The notes beneath the pieces were generated by a model that saw only the letters and a list, made by a program, of their open reading frames with translations, had not been told where the DNA came from and searched no databases. Of a stretch of 64,000 nucleotides of DNA, positions 23,701-34,296 are shown in pieces (position 1 is the first letter of the stretch; each line of letters starts with the position of its first letter). The DNA is from Macrostomum hystrix (taxonomy: Eukaryota; Platyhelminthes; Macrostomidae). Where the stretch lies: assembly GCA_950097015.1 (NCBI GenBank), contig CATNEN010000039.1, positions 6,526,501 through 6,590,500 on the forward strand, read 5' to 3'. Position numbers and translations under genes: made by a program.

Positions 23701-24740
23701 TGCTAGCCTGACTCTCTACTTAAGTAGTATGCTCGAAACTTTTATAGGCTGCACGAGTCTTTTGAGAGAAAGAGATACTGAATGCGAGATATCGAATAGG
23801 AAATTTAATAATAATATCTGCAGAAGGTTTCTGGGCACTGGCATATCATTTGGTGGCAGTCGACCCGCTGCCAACGAGCGGCGAATTCGTTAACTCCAGG
23901 GTTGTACATCTGCCTTGACTTTCTCATCGTCAGGCAGTGTACACTCTCGCTAGATTAATTTTTTACTGTAAAGCATGCTCCAGCACTCGACTTCGCACTT
24001 TTAGTTACAAATCGAATGTTCCGCTCATTGCTGTTGTGTTACATCCAACCGGAAGTGCTGAATTATCTCAGACATTTAAATTCTTAACACCGCGCATTTC
24101 AGACGACGGCGGCTGGACAGGCGTCACCATCGGCCAAGGATGAATTCGAGAAGTGACAATGCGGTGCGTATACCTTTGATCAAATGTGCATCGTCAGAAA
24201 GTTTGAAAAAATCGGCTACTCGGTAGCTAAGTACAGTTTATTTGATTATGAATTCGAATTCAGGAGACCCAGTTTCCTAGCAACGGTGCGGCAACCTTGC
24301 TGGATGCGGAGACCATGACCGAGGCACCGACGGAGCCGCCCGTCAGCCGACAGAACCGCCTGCAGCAGCAGCAGCCGCCGGCGCATCGTTTCCAGGAAAG
24401 CGTGGAAGTCAATGGCAGTGGACAGCCGCAGCTTCAACGGCCTTCGCATTCGATCGCTGGGAATCAGCGTCCGCCGCAGCACCATCGGCCGCCGCCAATC
24501 TCCTTGGACCACCGCGGCGTGTCAACCCGACCTGTCTTCGACTACAGCGTCGGACTTCAGCAGCGCGGCAGCGAAGATCCTGACCTCGGCACGGAGCTCA
24601 GCGTGCTGATGCAGCTGGAGCGCTCCCAGCAGCCGCACCAGCTGCTAGCTATGCGGCCCATCGAGGAGGCTGAAGACGTTGCGCTGCTGCCATTTCCAGG
24701 CCACGGGCTTCCGACCTCGAGGCACCCTTCGGCGTCGTGA
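11724..24740 (+). CDS. neuregulin-like ErbB/EGF-receptor ligand precursor
   Basis: Neuregulins are membrane-anchored ligands whose EGF domain activates ErbB receptors. Exons by phase: 11724-12246, 19145-19304, 19374-19489, 19851-19959, 20118-20167, one of 21059-21176 or 23541-23670, 24103-24163, 24264-24740. The protein is 537 or 541 aa. A signal peptide ([17 protein letters not shown]) leads an N-terminal domain whose C-terminal part ([19 protein letters not shown], ending Cys) resembles the domain before the Ig in vertebrate NRG2-type proteins. The next two exons form one Ig domain (LVCAARG...VHWLRDG...NYTCVFRN). Exons 4-5 make a six-Cys EGF domain ([17 protein letters not shown]). A transmembrane exon follows, then a basic stop-transfer ([12 protein letters not shown]) and a Pro/Gln-rich cytoplasmic tail. 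Domain order and phase continuity make this the best-supported call here. Confidence 0.88.
12253..12712. repeat. 15-bp minisatellite directly after the first neuregulin 5' splice site
   Basis: About 31 near-identical copies of TCTACCCATCCAGTG starting within 10 bp of the GTGAGT donor at 12247. The unit is a multiple of three and stop-free in several frames, so exon 1 stays open through it (VYPSS repeats) to a stop at 12717. Confidence 0.95.
12713..14851. other. unique part of neuregulin intron 1
   Basis: No exon recognised. A (CAG)6 tract at about 13326-13344 lies in a short ORF (13077-13478) with no family resemblance and no phase-compatible splice sites. Confidence 0.5.
14298..14345 (+). 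mobile_element. SINE family A fragment
   Basis: A 48-bp internal fragment matching the family body (GTGAGAGTGTA..., then AAAGTCAGGGCAGATGTA). Neither head nor tail is present. Confidence 0.55.
14852..18776. repeat. 3.9-kb 27-bp minisatellite with higher-order structure
   Basis: Roughly 145 copies of a 27-bp unit (CCCTTTCACAGTGCCCCCTC followed by CCAGCGA), with recurring variants (CTCACAGCGA, GTGTCCCCT, GTGGCCTCC). Blocks of ordered variants recur, for example the CCTCGAAGCGACC then GTGGCCTCCCAGCGACT combination near 14980, 15170 and 16000. It lies in neuregulin intron 1. The long ORFs on both strands follow from the unit length. Confidence 0.97.
19665..19832 (+). mobile_element. SINE family B copy, truncated
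   Basis: A tRNA-like head (TATTTAGAGCGTCGAACTTC, then GGAGTTCGACTCTC) is followed by the family body CAGTCCATGGACTGAACA and GCGCAATAGCTGCGGCTG. It ends about 20 bp before the acceptor of the first EGF exon. Confidence 0.7.
20570..20925. repeat. pyrimidine-rich degenerate repeat in neuregulin intron 5
   Basis: Irregular reiteration of CCCATCCTTCTTCCCC-like words, almost all C/T on the plus strand, upstream of alternative transmembrane exon A. Open frames here are low complexity. Confidence 0.7.
21059..21176 (+). CDS. neuregulin alternative transmembrane exon A
   Basis: This 118-bp exon follows TTTGCAG and precedes GTCTGC. It takes the single base left by the EGF exon (20118-20167) and leaves two bases. 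It encodes a short charged juxtamembrane segment ([14 protein letters not shown]) and a hydrophobic span ([20 protein letters not shown]) ending YIAR. The phase pattern is the same as exon B at 23541. Joining A directly to B would hit TGA within five codons. The donor is weaker than that of exon B. Confidence 0.72.
21331..23307. repeat. 24-bp minisatellite between the two transmembrane exons
   Basis: About 80 copies of a 24-bp unit (GGGATTCTCTATGATAATCT...). A distinctive interruption (GAGATTCTTACGAGATTCTC) occurs near 21703, 21790, 22497 and 23275, giving blocks of about 0.7-0.8 kb. All frames are open because 24 is divisible by three. Confidence 0.96.
23541..23670 (+). CDS. neuregulin alternative transmembrane exon B
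   Basis: This 130-bp exon follows AACTTTCAG and precedes a strong GTAAGT donor. Like exon A it needs one incoming base and leaves two. It encodes [15 protein letters not shown] and a hydrophobic span ([20 protein letters not shown]) ending LLLYR, then joins the basic segment at 24103. Its similarity to exon A (initial Tyr, TALG/VALG near the span start, Tyr before the final Arg) suggests an old exon duplication. Confidence 0.75.
23841..23952 (-). mobile_element. SINE family A fragment
   Basis: Minus-strand tail half: CATCATTTGGTGGCAGTCGACCC-type tail and TCTGCCTTGACTTTCTCATC body, with internal deletion. It lies in the intron after transmembrane exon B. Confidence 0.6.
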
Positions 24741-26065
24741 ACTCAACCATGACTTGGACCCGGCTGTAATTCAGACTGCTAGAGAAAGATAGTTTAGCTC
24801 ATTGGATTGTATTGGAACTGGCTTTGATGCCAGTAGCTACATTGTTCGGTCGTTCATTATTTTGATCGCCTTTCGGACGTCCAGTGTCTGTCGAGAGTTG
24901 AGACGGAAGCGGCAGTTGTTTACTGAAGAAAACTACCGCTATACAGAAACTCAGGCGCCACGTTGTTTTCCTATTTATTTCACCTACATTTTTTATCGGA
25001 TTAGTTAAGCTAAGGACATGAGCTACTTTCAGTAACATACGAGCTAGATTTGCACTTCAAGCTCGTTTATAATGATTCCATTCTAAACTAAGTTTTCGTT
25101 TAAATTATTTAGCAGCTCGACGAACAGTTAATTTTCACTTTCGATTACTCGCCGATCTCTGCAATACATTTTGAACGTGTTACGAATTATAGTAACGATT
25201 AGAAACCTGATGCGGCATATCTCTGCTTAATCCTGTCATACTCTTTCAGTGCTTACAGCATCCACTTTTTAAAGTCACACTTTGTCCGTTGTACAAAGTC
25301 TGCTCCTAGGTTGGCCCTAGTAAGCGCAGATGAAAAAAATTGCACTGAGTCGCTGTTGTGATGCAAAATTCTGAATTACCTCCAACCGTTTACCCTTATT
25401 CTGCTCGATGGCTTTGTCCCATTTGTCTTTCTGCTACACACTGTGACAGAGCCGTAAAAAGCGAACATGATCAAACAGATTACCTCATTCTCTAACCACC
25501 TGCTAGAGCAATGCACCTAAGCTCACTCACGTCTTTGAAGTGATATTGCCTTTTGTTCTCTGTAATCCAAGAAAGAATTTTACCTCGATGGCCACAGTTG
25601 TTGGCAGTTGATGACAATTAACAAATTAACCGCAGTAAATCGACCTGCTATCGACCTCGGTACATTTTATTAGCGCCGACTTGCTTTATAAACAAATGAA
25701 ATTTAACATCTTCACATTCACCCCTGTTTATTGCTTGTTAGCTTTTGTTCAATAACGTAATTGAATTAACTAAGCAATTCATGACATCTATTAATTAGAC
25801 CTTATATTTGTTAGCCTATTGTTGGTTAAAAACCGATTTTACTAAATCAACATTCATTGCTCTGCTGCTGGACCATGCTTACAAAGCCTGAATCTGATCA
25901 ACTGCCCCTAAAAATGTAGAAATAGAATGTTTATACACTAATTATTCAGATAGAACTTGTTTTATAAATCATTGCTGCTTTTTTGTGCAAAGTTATATTA
26001 ATACTCGTACTTCTCAAAGTGTCTTGTTGACTATATAAAACTGTTTATGATTTCATGAAATTATG
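24741..26065. other. gene-free interval after neuregulin
   Basis: A/T-rich unique sequence. I see no exon, RNA gene or repeat family member in it, apart from presumed neuregulin 3' UTR. Confidence 0.55.
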
Positions 26066-28020
26066 AGCTCCTGAGTTTATGAGCGATTGAGTTTATGAGC
26101 GATTGAGTTTATTAGTTCATGAGTTTATGAGTTCACGAGTGTGAGGTTTTTAGTCAATGAGCGAGTGAGTTTATGAGCGAGTGAGTTTATGAGCGATTGA
26201 GTTTATGAGCGATTCAGTTTATTAGTTCATGAGTTTATGAGCTAGTGAGTTTATGAGCTCCTGAGTTTATGAGCGATTGAGTTTATTAGTTCATGAGTTT
26301 ATGAGCTAGTGAGTTTATAAGCAAGTGAGTTTATGAGCTAGTGAGTTTATGAGCGAGTGAGTTTATGAGCGATTGAGTTTATGAGCGATTGAGTTTATTA
26401 GTTCATGAGTTTATGAGCTAGTGAGTTTATGAGCGAGTGAGTTTATTAGTTCATGAGTTTATGAGCTAGTGAGTTTATGAGCTCCTGAGTTTATGAGCGA
26501 TTGAGTTTATTAGTTCATGAGTTTATGAGCTAGTGAGTTTATAAGCAAGTGAGTTTATGAGCTAGTGAGTTTATGAGCGAGTGAGTTTATGAGCGATTGA
26601 GTTTATGAGCGATTGAGTTTATTAGTTCATGAGTTTATGAGCTAGTGAGTTTATGAGCGAGTGAGTTTATTAGTTCATGAGTTTATGAGTTCACGAGAGT
26701 GTGAGGTTTTTAGTCAATGAGCGAGTGAGTTTATGAGCGAGTGAGTTTATAAGCGAGTGAGTTTATAAGCGAGTGAGTTTATGAGCGAGTGAGTTTATAA
26801 GCGAGTGAGTTTATAAGCGAGTGAGTTTATGAGCGAGTGAGTTTATGAGCGAGTGAGTTTATGATCGAGTGAGTTTATAAGTGAGTGTGTTATGAGCGAG
26901 TGAGTTTATAAGCGAGTGAGTTTATGAGCGAGTGAGTTTATGAGCGACTGAGTTTATGAGCAAGTGAGTTTATAAGTGAGTGAGTTTATGAGCAAGTGAG
27001 TTTATAAGTGAGTGAGTTTATAAGTGAGTGAGTTTATAAGCGAGTGAGTTTATGAGCGAGTGAGTTTATGAGCGACTGAGTTTATGAGCAAGTGAGTTTA
27101 TAAGTGAGTGAGTATATGAGCAAGTGAGTTTATAAGTGAGTGAGTTTATGAGCGAGTGAGTTTATAAGCGAGTGAGTTTATGAGCGAGTGAGTTTATACG
27201 AGTAAGCGAGTGAGTTTATACGAGTAAGCGAGTGAGTTTATGAGCGAGTGAGTTTATACGAGTAAGCGAGTGAGTTTATGAGCGAGTGAGTTTATGAGCG
27301 AGTGAGTTTACAAGCGAGTGAGTTTATAAGTGAGTGAGTTATGAGCGAGTGAGTTTATAAGTGAGTGAGTTATGAGCGAGTGAGTTTATAAGCGAGTGAG
27401 TTTATGAGCTCCTGAGTTTATGAGCGAGTGAGTTTATGAGCAAGTGAGTTTATAAGTGAGTGAGTTTATGAGCTCCTGAGTTTATGAGCGAGTGAGTTTA
27501 TGAGCGAGTGAGTTTATGAGCGAGTGAGTTTATAAGCGAGTGAGTTTATGAGCGAGTGAGTTTATACGAGTAAGCGAGTGAGTTTATGAGCGAGTGAGTT
27601 TATACGAGTAAGCGAGTGAGTTTATGAGCGAGTGAGTTTATGAGCGAGTGAGTTTATGAGCGAGTGAGTTTATGAGCGAGTGGGTTTACAAGCGAGTGAG
27701 TTTATAAGTGAGTGAGTTATGAGCGAGTGAGTTTATAAGCGAGTGAGTTTATGAGCTCCTGAGTTTATGAGCGAGTGAGTTTATGAGCAAGTGAGTTTAT
27801 AAGTGAGTGAGTTTATGAGCGAGTGAGTTTATGAGCGAGTGAGTTTATGAGCGAGTGAGTTTATGAGCAAGTGAGTTTATAAGTGAGTGAGTTTATGAGC
27901 TCCTGAGTTTATGAGCGAGTGAGTTTATGAGCTCCTGAGTTTATGAGCGAGTGAGTTTATAGGCGAGTGAGTTTATGAGCGAGTGAGTTTATTAGTTCAT
28001 GAGTTTATGAGTTCACGAGA
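26066..28020. repeat. 16-bp minisatellite, intergenic
   Basis: About 120 copies of GAGCGAGTGAGTTTAT with variants (TAAGCGAGT, GAGCTCCTGA, TTAGTTCAT, TACGAGTAA). The variants recur in ordered blocks, for example the GAGCTCCTGAGTTTATGAGC block, showing block duplication. It lies about 0.6 kb upstream of the ETS-like gene. Confidence 0.95.
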
Positions 28021-28602
28021 GTGTGACCAACTAGTAACCAACAGCAAAACTGGTTTGCTTCTAATTTTAGCGTAAGCCAAAATTAACAATGAGCTAATCG
28101 CTAAAAATGTCTTGTGCATCGCCCTATTTATATAATTTGAGAGTACAGCATGGCTACTATCGTCCTGAAATTGTTCCATTAAAAGCATGAACAAACTATT
28201 TATCATATCAGCCTTCCTTACAAATAGGCTAGGCCTCTGTCTTGTCTAGGATTCGTCTGTTCATTTTCAGGCATTTGCTTTAAACTGCTTTCGCGTGGCC
28301 CTGGCATGAAGTCTATGCTTCTGCGTTTCAGTGCTGCTTGTTTGGCCAAGTCCGTCCGCACTGTACACTCCTGCCCCTCATGTACGTTCTGTTCTCAGCG
28401 TACACTTTGTCAACATTAACTCGGTAGAAAAAGAAGTCCGTCTCTCTCCCCTGCCTTAGCGACCACAGCATGATTCACCGTTTTTGGCAGTGAATAGAGC
28501 TTTATAGTTCCTTGTTTGGTTGAACATTCATAAAGGAAATTTAAAAAGCCTGCAGCAATTCACGTCACTCGCGTCAACTCGCTTACAGAGCTCGCATCTG
28601 CA

Positions 28603-31600
28603 ATGGACTTGCCAGATGAAGACCTTTTGCTTGAACTGACCAGTCCCGGCTTTCGAATGGGACATCCGTCGGCAATTCAGAGTCAGAAAAGTGCAAACTT
28701 TGAGGAGTTGGTACACGAGCTGTTTAGCGCGGACGCCGATCATGAACTTGGCGGCTCGATGGCCATTCAAACGGGGTTTATTGACGATTCCAAGGTAAAA
28801 TTTACCTTCAGACACATTCATTTTTACTACAGGTAGGACTTCTAACTAGAGTTACCTGTGAGAAATTATGAGTCTGTGAGTCGCTAAGGAATTGGGTGAA
28901 TCGGTGACTCTGTGGACCTGTGAGTCGTATAGGGAATTGGGTGAATCGGTGACTCTGTGGACCTGTGAGTCGTATAGGGAATTGGGTGAATCGGGGACTC
29001 TGTGGACTTGTGAGTCGTATAGGGAATTGGGTGAATCGGTGACTCTGTGGACTTGTGAGTCGTATAGGGAATTGGGTGAATCGGTGACTCTGTGGATCTG
29101 TGAGTCGCTAAGGAATTGGGTGAATCGGGGACTCTGTGGACCTGTGAGTCGTATAGGGAATTGGGTGAATCGGGGACTCTGTGGACCTGTGAGTCGTATA
29201 GGGAATTGGGTGAATCGGTGACTCTGTGGATCTGTGAGTCGCTAAGGAATTGGGTGAATCGGTGACTCTGTGGACCTGTGAGTCGTATAGGGAATTGGGT
29301 GAATCGGTGACTCTGTGGACCTGTGAGTCGTATAGGGAATTGGGTGAATCGGGGACTCTGTGGACCTGTGAGTCGTATAGGGAATTGGGTGAATCGGGGA
29401 CTCTGTGGACCTGTGAGTCGTATAGGGAATTGGGTGAATCGGGGACTCTGTGGACTTGTGAGTCGTATAGGGAATTGGGTGAATCGGTGACTCTGTGGAC
29501 TTGTGAGTCGTATAGGGAATTGGGTGAATCGGTGACTCTGTGGATCTGTGAGTCGCTAAGGAATTGGGTGAATCGGGGACTCTGTGGACCTGTGAGTCGT
29601 ATAGGGAATTGGGTGAATCGGGGACTCTGTGGACCTGTGAGTCGTATAGGGAATTGGGTGAATCGGTGACTCTGTGGACCTGTGAGTCGTATAGGGAATT
29701 GGGTGAATCGGTGACTCTGTGGACCTGTGAGTCGCTAAGGAATTGGGTGAATCGGGGACTCTGTGGACCTGTGAGTCGTATAGGGAATTGGGTGAATCGG
29801 TGACTCTGTGGACTTGTGAGTCGTATAGGGAATTGGGTGAATCGGTGACTCTGTGGATCTGTGAGTCGCTAAGGAATTGGGTGAATCGGTGACTCTGTGG
29901 ACCTGTGAGTCGTATAGGGAATTGGGTGAATCGGTGACTCTGTGGACCTGTGAGTCGTATAGGGAATTGGGTGAATCGGGGACTCTGTGGACCTGTGAGT
30001 CGTATAGGGAATTGGGTGAATCGGGGACTCTGTGGACCTGTGAGTCGTATAGGGAATTGGGTGAATCGGTGACTCTGTGGATCTGTGTGTTGCTAAGGAA
30101 TCGGTTTGTGAGGCCTGACACATGTACTAGCAGCATTATTTTATCTAGGATTATCGCATATGCTTTTAATTAGTGAAGGGTGTTGCACAGCTTGGGTAGA
30201 CCTTGACTTGACTCTACTGCAAGTTCATAGTTGACTCCTGACAACGTGTGCGCAGTCACGGCTAGTGAGGAAATGAAAGTCATTTCTTACTTTGCTTGCT
30301 TTGGTATTCGGTCTTTCTGCCTGGGGCATTTTGGTTTTGCTGGGTTTAAGTGTACGTACTGTTGAGTCGTGGCCTCAAATACTCGTACCAACCGAGTATA
30401 ATGCCATGCACAGTACTTAGCCATGCTGCAGTGACAGAAAAGAAAGTTTTCGAGACTTGACTTTTGCGTGGAGTGGGCAGTGAGCATTTGAAATAGCCCG
30501 TGGTCTTACAAGGGCTCGTTTCTCATGCGATCAGCATGTGTCTCTTATATATCTGATTAGCCTGCTAGCCTGAACTGAGACATGTGACGTAAGCGATAGT
30601 CCAGAAAAAGGCACAGTCGATGACCAAGTCAGAATGAGTCAGATCAGAAGCCAAGCTGAAATATAACGCTTGGATGGATGACGAGTTCGCCTGTTATTGA
30701 TTAACTTCAAGACTCAAAAAGTAAAACAATTTCCACCTGGCTGAAACGCAGCTTTTAGAGGAGGCTCTTAAATCGTGGCAGCCGCCGCCGCTGCCAGAAG
30801 CGATGGACATGGACACCGGGGCGCCGTCTGGCCTGTCGCAGCCAGTCAGTAGTGGCATCACCAACATGGCGCAGACGCTGGAGTACCCTGCCACGCTGCA
30901 GATGACTCAGGAGCCGCGGCATCCGGAGCAGTCAGAGGCTAGTCAGTCTCTACCGGAACTGCCCGTGTTTAATCCCCCCAGACCTAGGGCGCTGCCGCTG
31001 CTGGAGACGGTCGACGTCGAAATTGTTGACGAAATCCTGACGCCGTTGTCGTCATGCGGCACGGAGGTGACGCAGGCTGCCCAGATGCTTCCACAGTCTG
31101 AGCTTCCACAGCAGGTCCAGCTGAAAGAGGCGAAGGTGAAGAAGCCTAGCAAAGCCAGCAGTTCCACGAGCTCGCTTGACGCGACCCAGATTACCAAGAT
31201 TGTGAACGAAATCCAAGCTTATGTGGGTAAGAAAACCTCCTGGATTTCATGATCCACCATTATGCCGTTCGTTTATAAAGACTGGAACCCTGAAGATCAG
31301 GTCAATATTTCGTATTTTTAAGGCCAATATTCCTAACCACTAAGCTACAAGGTCCCTGGACTCTAAGCTAGAAGTTGAGGATGAAAATGGAGGTTTGTGC
31401 ATTTCTCTTTAGGTCAGGGGTCGGCAAACTTATTTGCTGGCGGGCCAAAGAGAGAATCTAAAAGACGACAGCGGGCCGCTTTGATTATATAAATATGATA
31501 TAAGGGAGAGATGAGACACGGGAAAGATGAGACAGAGATAACGGAAGAGACGAGAAAGGGGAGAGATGAGACACTGGAGAGATGAGACATGGGAGAGATG

Positions 31601-33182
31601 ACACACGGGAGAGATGAGACATGGGAGAGATGAGACACTGGAGAGTTGAGACATGGGAGAGATGACACACGGGAGAGATGAGACATGGGAGAGATGAGAC
31701 ACTGGAGAGTTGAGACATAGGAGATATGACACACGGCAGAGATTAGACACGGGAGAGTTGGGACAGGATACTGTAGGTGTTGGAAGGGGCAACGGGCCGG
31801 ATTTGGGAGCTTCGAGGGCCGCATCTGGCCCGCGGGCCGGAGTTTGCCGACCCCTGCTTTAGGTGAAAAAATACCCGCCAGATATGCCATGCAATGCGCT
31901 TACTTGTAGCTTTTAGCTTATTCTTAACTTAACGAGCGTAGAATGTCTCGTGCAAGCAGCAGTAGTTGAGCTATCTGCATCTTTAATCGTTTTTTTGTAG
32001 CAAAGTTCCACAAGAGTGGCGGCGCCGTGTCCAGCAATGGAAAGATCCAGGTACACGAAGCTGTTCTATCAATGCTGCTAGTGAGCCAGCGAACACCGAA
32101 GTTCAGGAGCATTCTCAGCTTCTGCACCGAGGACGGCACGGAGACGCAGGACACCAGCCAGAATTTCATGTCTCGCGACACCAAAACTATGGGCCGGATC
32201 TGGCAAAACCTCAAGGGCAACAGAAATGCCAACTTTGACACCTTTGCCAGGGCCATGAGGTAATTGACTTGCTGTCACTAATTTAAAGCGTTTAACAGAT
32301 GGCTGAACTGAAGAAGCGTAGAATTTAGTGCCTTACTCAAAGACATTCTTGGGTTGAGATCGAACTCCTGACCCCTCGTTAAAAAATCGAAGCTCTTTCT
32401 GTTTCTATTCTATTGTAATTTCTATTTTATTCTGACCGCATCGATTATGAGCAGAACGATGAGAGATTGTGAGCAGTGCGCACCCTTAGTATTAAATTGA
32501 GCAAGAGAATGAGCTACATCCATTAGTAGCGTTGGTCAGTACAGTACATGCTGCATGCCTACGTATTTTTATGATAAGCATTCACTTTATATTCAGGACT
32601 GAATAAAAATGACTACAGAGAGCAGAAATTTTTTTTATTACATCTGCCCCGATCGGGCCAGATGTGCAGCCGACAGCACAGCCGCAGCTATTGCGCGGCG
32701 CATCTGAAGACTGCGTACGGCTGTTCAGTCCATGGACTGGGCGAGGCCACACTCACCGTCAATAACCCCAGCTGATGCTGGTTACCCATTTAACAGCTGG
32801 GTGAACTGAAGCAATGCAGAGTTAAGTGTCTTGCTAAAGGACACAAATTGTTCCATTGGAGTCAGGAATCGAACCCCCGACCTTCGTTGTTGAAATCGAT
32901 AGTCATTAGTAAAAATGTACAAGCCCTAAGTAAGTCTAGGACTCAAAATTTTCCAAAATTTCACTATCTCTAGCTAGGACTAATGACTTCCAAGTGACAC
33001 GCAGCTGTGCATGAAGGTAGCGACATAGCCATCCTCACTTAAACTGCAGAGTGGGTCGTGAGCGCCACAAAGACTATTTTGTTTACCTGAGCGGTGGCAA
33101 AGGCACAAAGAAGCGAATCTACCAGCTGGGCAGCAAAGCACTCAGTGAGCTTCAGCTGATGAGGCGAGTCACCGGCGAGTGA
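28603..33182 (+). CDS. divergent ETS-domain-like transcription factor
   Basis: ETS proteins bind GGAA-core DNA through a winged helix. Four exons join in phase (28603-28794, 30752-31226, 32001-32259, 33050-33182) to give 352 aa. The first two are acidic, Pro/Ser/Gln-rich and unrecognised. Exons 3-4 resemble an ETS domain near the C-terminus: IQVHEAVLSML matches helix 1 (IQLWQFLLELL), and GRIWQNLKGNRNANFDTFA followed by RAMR matches the turn and recognition helix (ARRWGxRKNKP...LSRALR), with both recognition-helix arginines kept. The usual Tyr triplet after the helix is missing and is replaced by VGRERHKDYF; the final strand reads KKRIYQLG where RYVYRF is normal. The assignment rests on this motif reading; another winged-helix fold is possible. 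Confidence 0.62.
28868..30095. repeat. 45-bp minisatellite in ETS-like gene intron 1
   Basis: About 27 copies of a 45-bp unit (GAATTGGGTGAATCGGTGAC...TGAGTCGTATAGG). A shorter GTCGCTAAGG form recurs periodically, giving higher-order blocks of several units. Confidence 0.95.
31322..31360 (-). mobile_element. SINE family B head remnant
   Basis: A short stretch (CCTAACCACTAAGCTACAAG) matches the A-box end of the family B head seen near 36950. The body is absent. Confidence 0.4.
31415..31856. mobile_element. hAT-type non-autonomous transposon with intact TIRs and 8-bp target duplication
   Basis: The element starts CAGGGGTCGGCAAACT and ends with its exact reverse complement, a 16-bp perfect terminal inverted repeat typical of hAT miniature elements. 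It is flanked by a perfect 8-bp direct repeat CTTTAGGT (31407-31414 and 31857-31864), the duplication length of hAT transposases. GGCCCGCGGGCC-type subterminal sequence fits such elements. It encodes no transposase; its centre is a 16-bp minisatellite (31500-31760). It sits in intron 2 of the ETS-like gene. Confidence 0.93.
31500..31760. repeat. 16-bp minisatellite inside the hAT element
   Basis: About 16 copies of a GGGAGAGATGAGACAT-like unit with CACTGGAGAG and ACACAC variants, confined within the transposon ends. Confidence 0.9.
32295..32390 (-). mobile_element. SINE family B fragment
   Basis: Minus-strand body-head piece: GGCTGAACTGAAGAAGC, TAGTGCCTTACTCAAAGACA and GAGATCGAACTCCTGACCCC (B-box region). 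Strongly degraded; lies in ETS-like gene intron 3. Confidence 0.55.
32640..32915 (-). mobile_element. SINE family B copy, nearly full length
   Basis: On the minus strand: tRNA-like head ending GGTCGGGGGTTCGATTCCTG, a central segment with the complement of GTCTTGCTAAAGGACACAA, the CAGTCCATGGACTG motif, and a tail with CTGCACATCTGG. It lies in ETS-like gene intron 3 and closely resembles the copy at 40295-40578. Confidence 0.8.
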
Positions 33183-33457
33183 GTGAGCCAGAAACATCAC
33201 GTGAGAGCCTCCTGATTATCACGTAGTTATTGTCAATAACTGTCATTTTTCTGTCATAATTTTCATCCGAAAATAACTACTTTACTTTACAAGTGATTGT
33301 CGATTTATCGCTATCCTAAATATCCAAGTGATGGAATGTAGCGCTTACAAATGAATGGAAATTCACAATTTGTAACTTTCATTCCATATCAGAACATAAT
33401 TTTCTTTGCCTGTAACTTTTTAATTCCAGGCTCCACATTCGCACCTGAGCTTACTAC

Positions 33458-34296
33458 CAGTAGGACTACCAAGTCATTTTGCCACCTGTTTTTATACCAA
33501 GGGGGGTCCAAAAACTATTTTGGCAGCGCCTGAATGCTGACAGTGTTGAGCGGTGACTGATTGGTTGACAGACTAGACGATGGTGTCTGTCATGCCGTAG
33601 TCTACTAGCTCACGTATCGCTTTGCCGGTCAATCTAATATGTACATATCACTAACTCTCGCTCACTATGTGCATGCCCCCCCACGCGCACGTTGATCGTA
33701 TCGGTGGCACGTTGAGACAAATACGTAAATACAGTCTCGCCCTACTTAGAGGGCTCACCTTTTTCTTCGCACCTCACACAGATTGACTCTTGAGTTATTA
33801 CAGTGTCCTGTGATTGAGCTGCGCCTAATATTTAGGCTTGATCAGTGAAACAGGGAAATGTAGAAATTCGCGTCAGGGTGTCCATAGTGGCCTATTTCCA
33901 CCTGTTGTAGCCCTTGAAGGTCCAGCAGTCCGTCTAGATAAAGGTGACCACCGAAGACGGAGATGATGCAAGCACATTCGGGTGACATGCTGATAAATTT
34001 TGAAGGCCTGGCAAGGCCGCACTGAGGCGCAGTGCTACTTTGTGTATCGGGGTGTATGAAATACACTAGCGCTTATGGGAAAAATCGGACCTCCGGCCAG
34101 AACCATTGAATATCTCGACGGTCTGAAGAGCTAGCGACTTGATTGCTGTTTCAGAAGATGTTTTTGGGATCCGTGTTCTTGGGTTTCGTGTGCTTGCGTT
34201 GTTCCGTTCTGGTGAAGCACCAAAAATTGTCAGGGGGAGAATGTCGACCCCCTCATTACCCCCTCAGGGGGGAAATTCCCCTTGGTAGTTCTACTG
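33458..34296. mobile_element. TIR miniature transposon, long copy
   Basis: The ends form an inverted repeat, CAGTAGGACTACCAAG against CAGTAGAACTACCAAG (15 of 16). TTAA follows the right end; the left flank is degenerate (CTAC). Interior sequence is shared with 40851-41430, but about 230 bp around 33590-33815 occur only here. No transposase ORF is visible. TTAA flanks suggest piggyBac-type mobilisation, which is inference. Confidence 0.78.
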
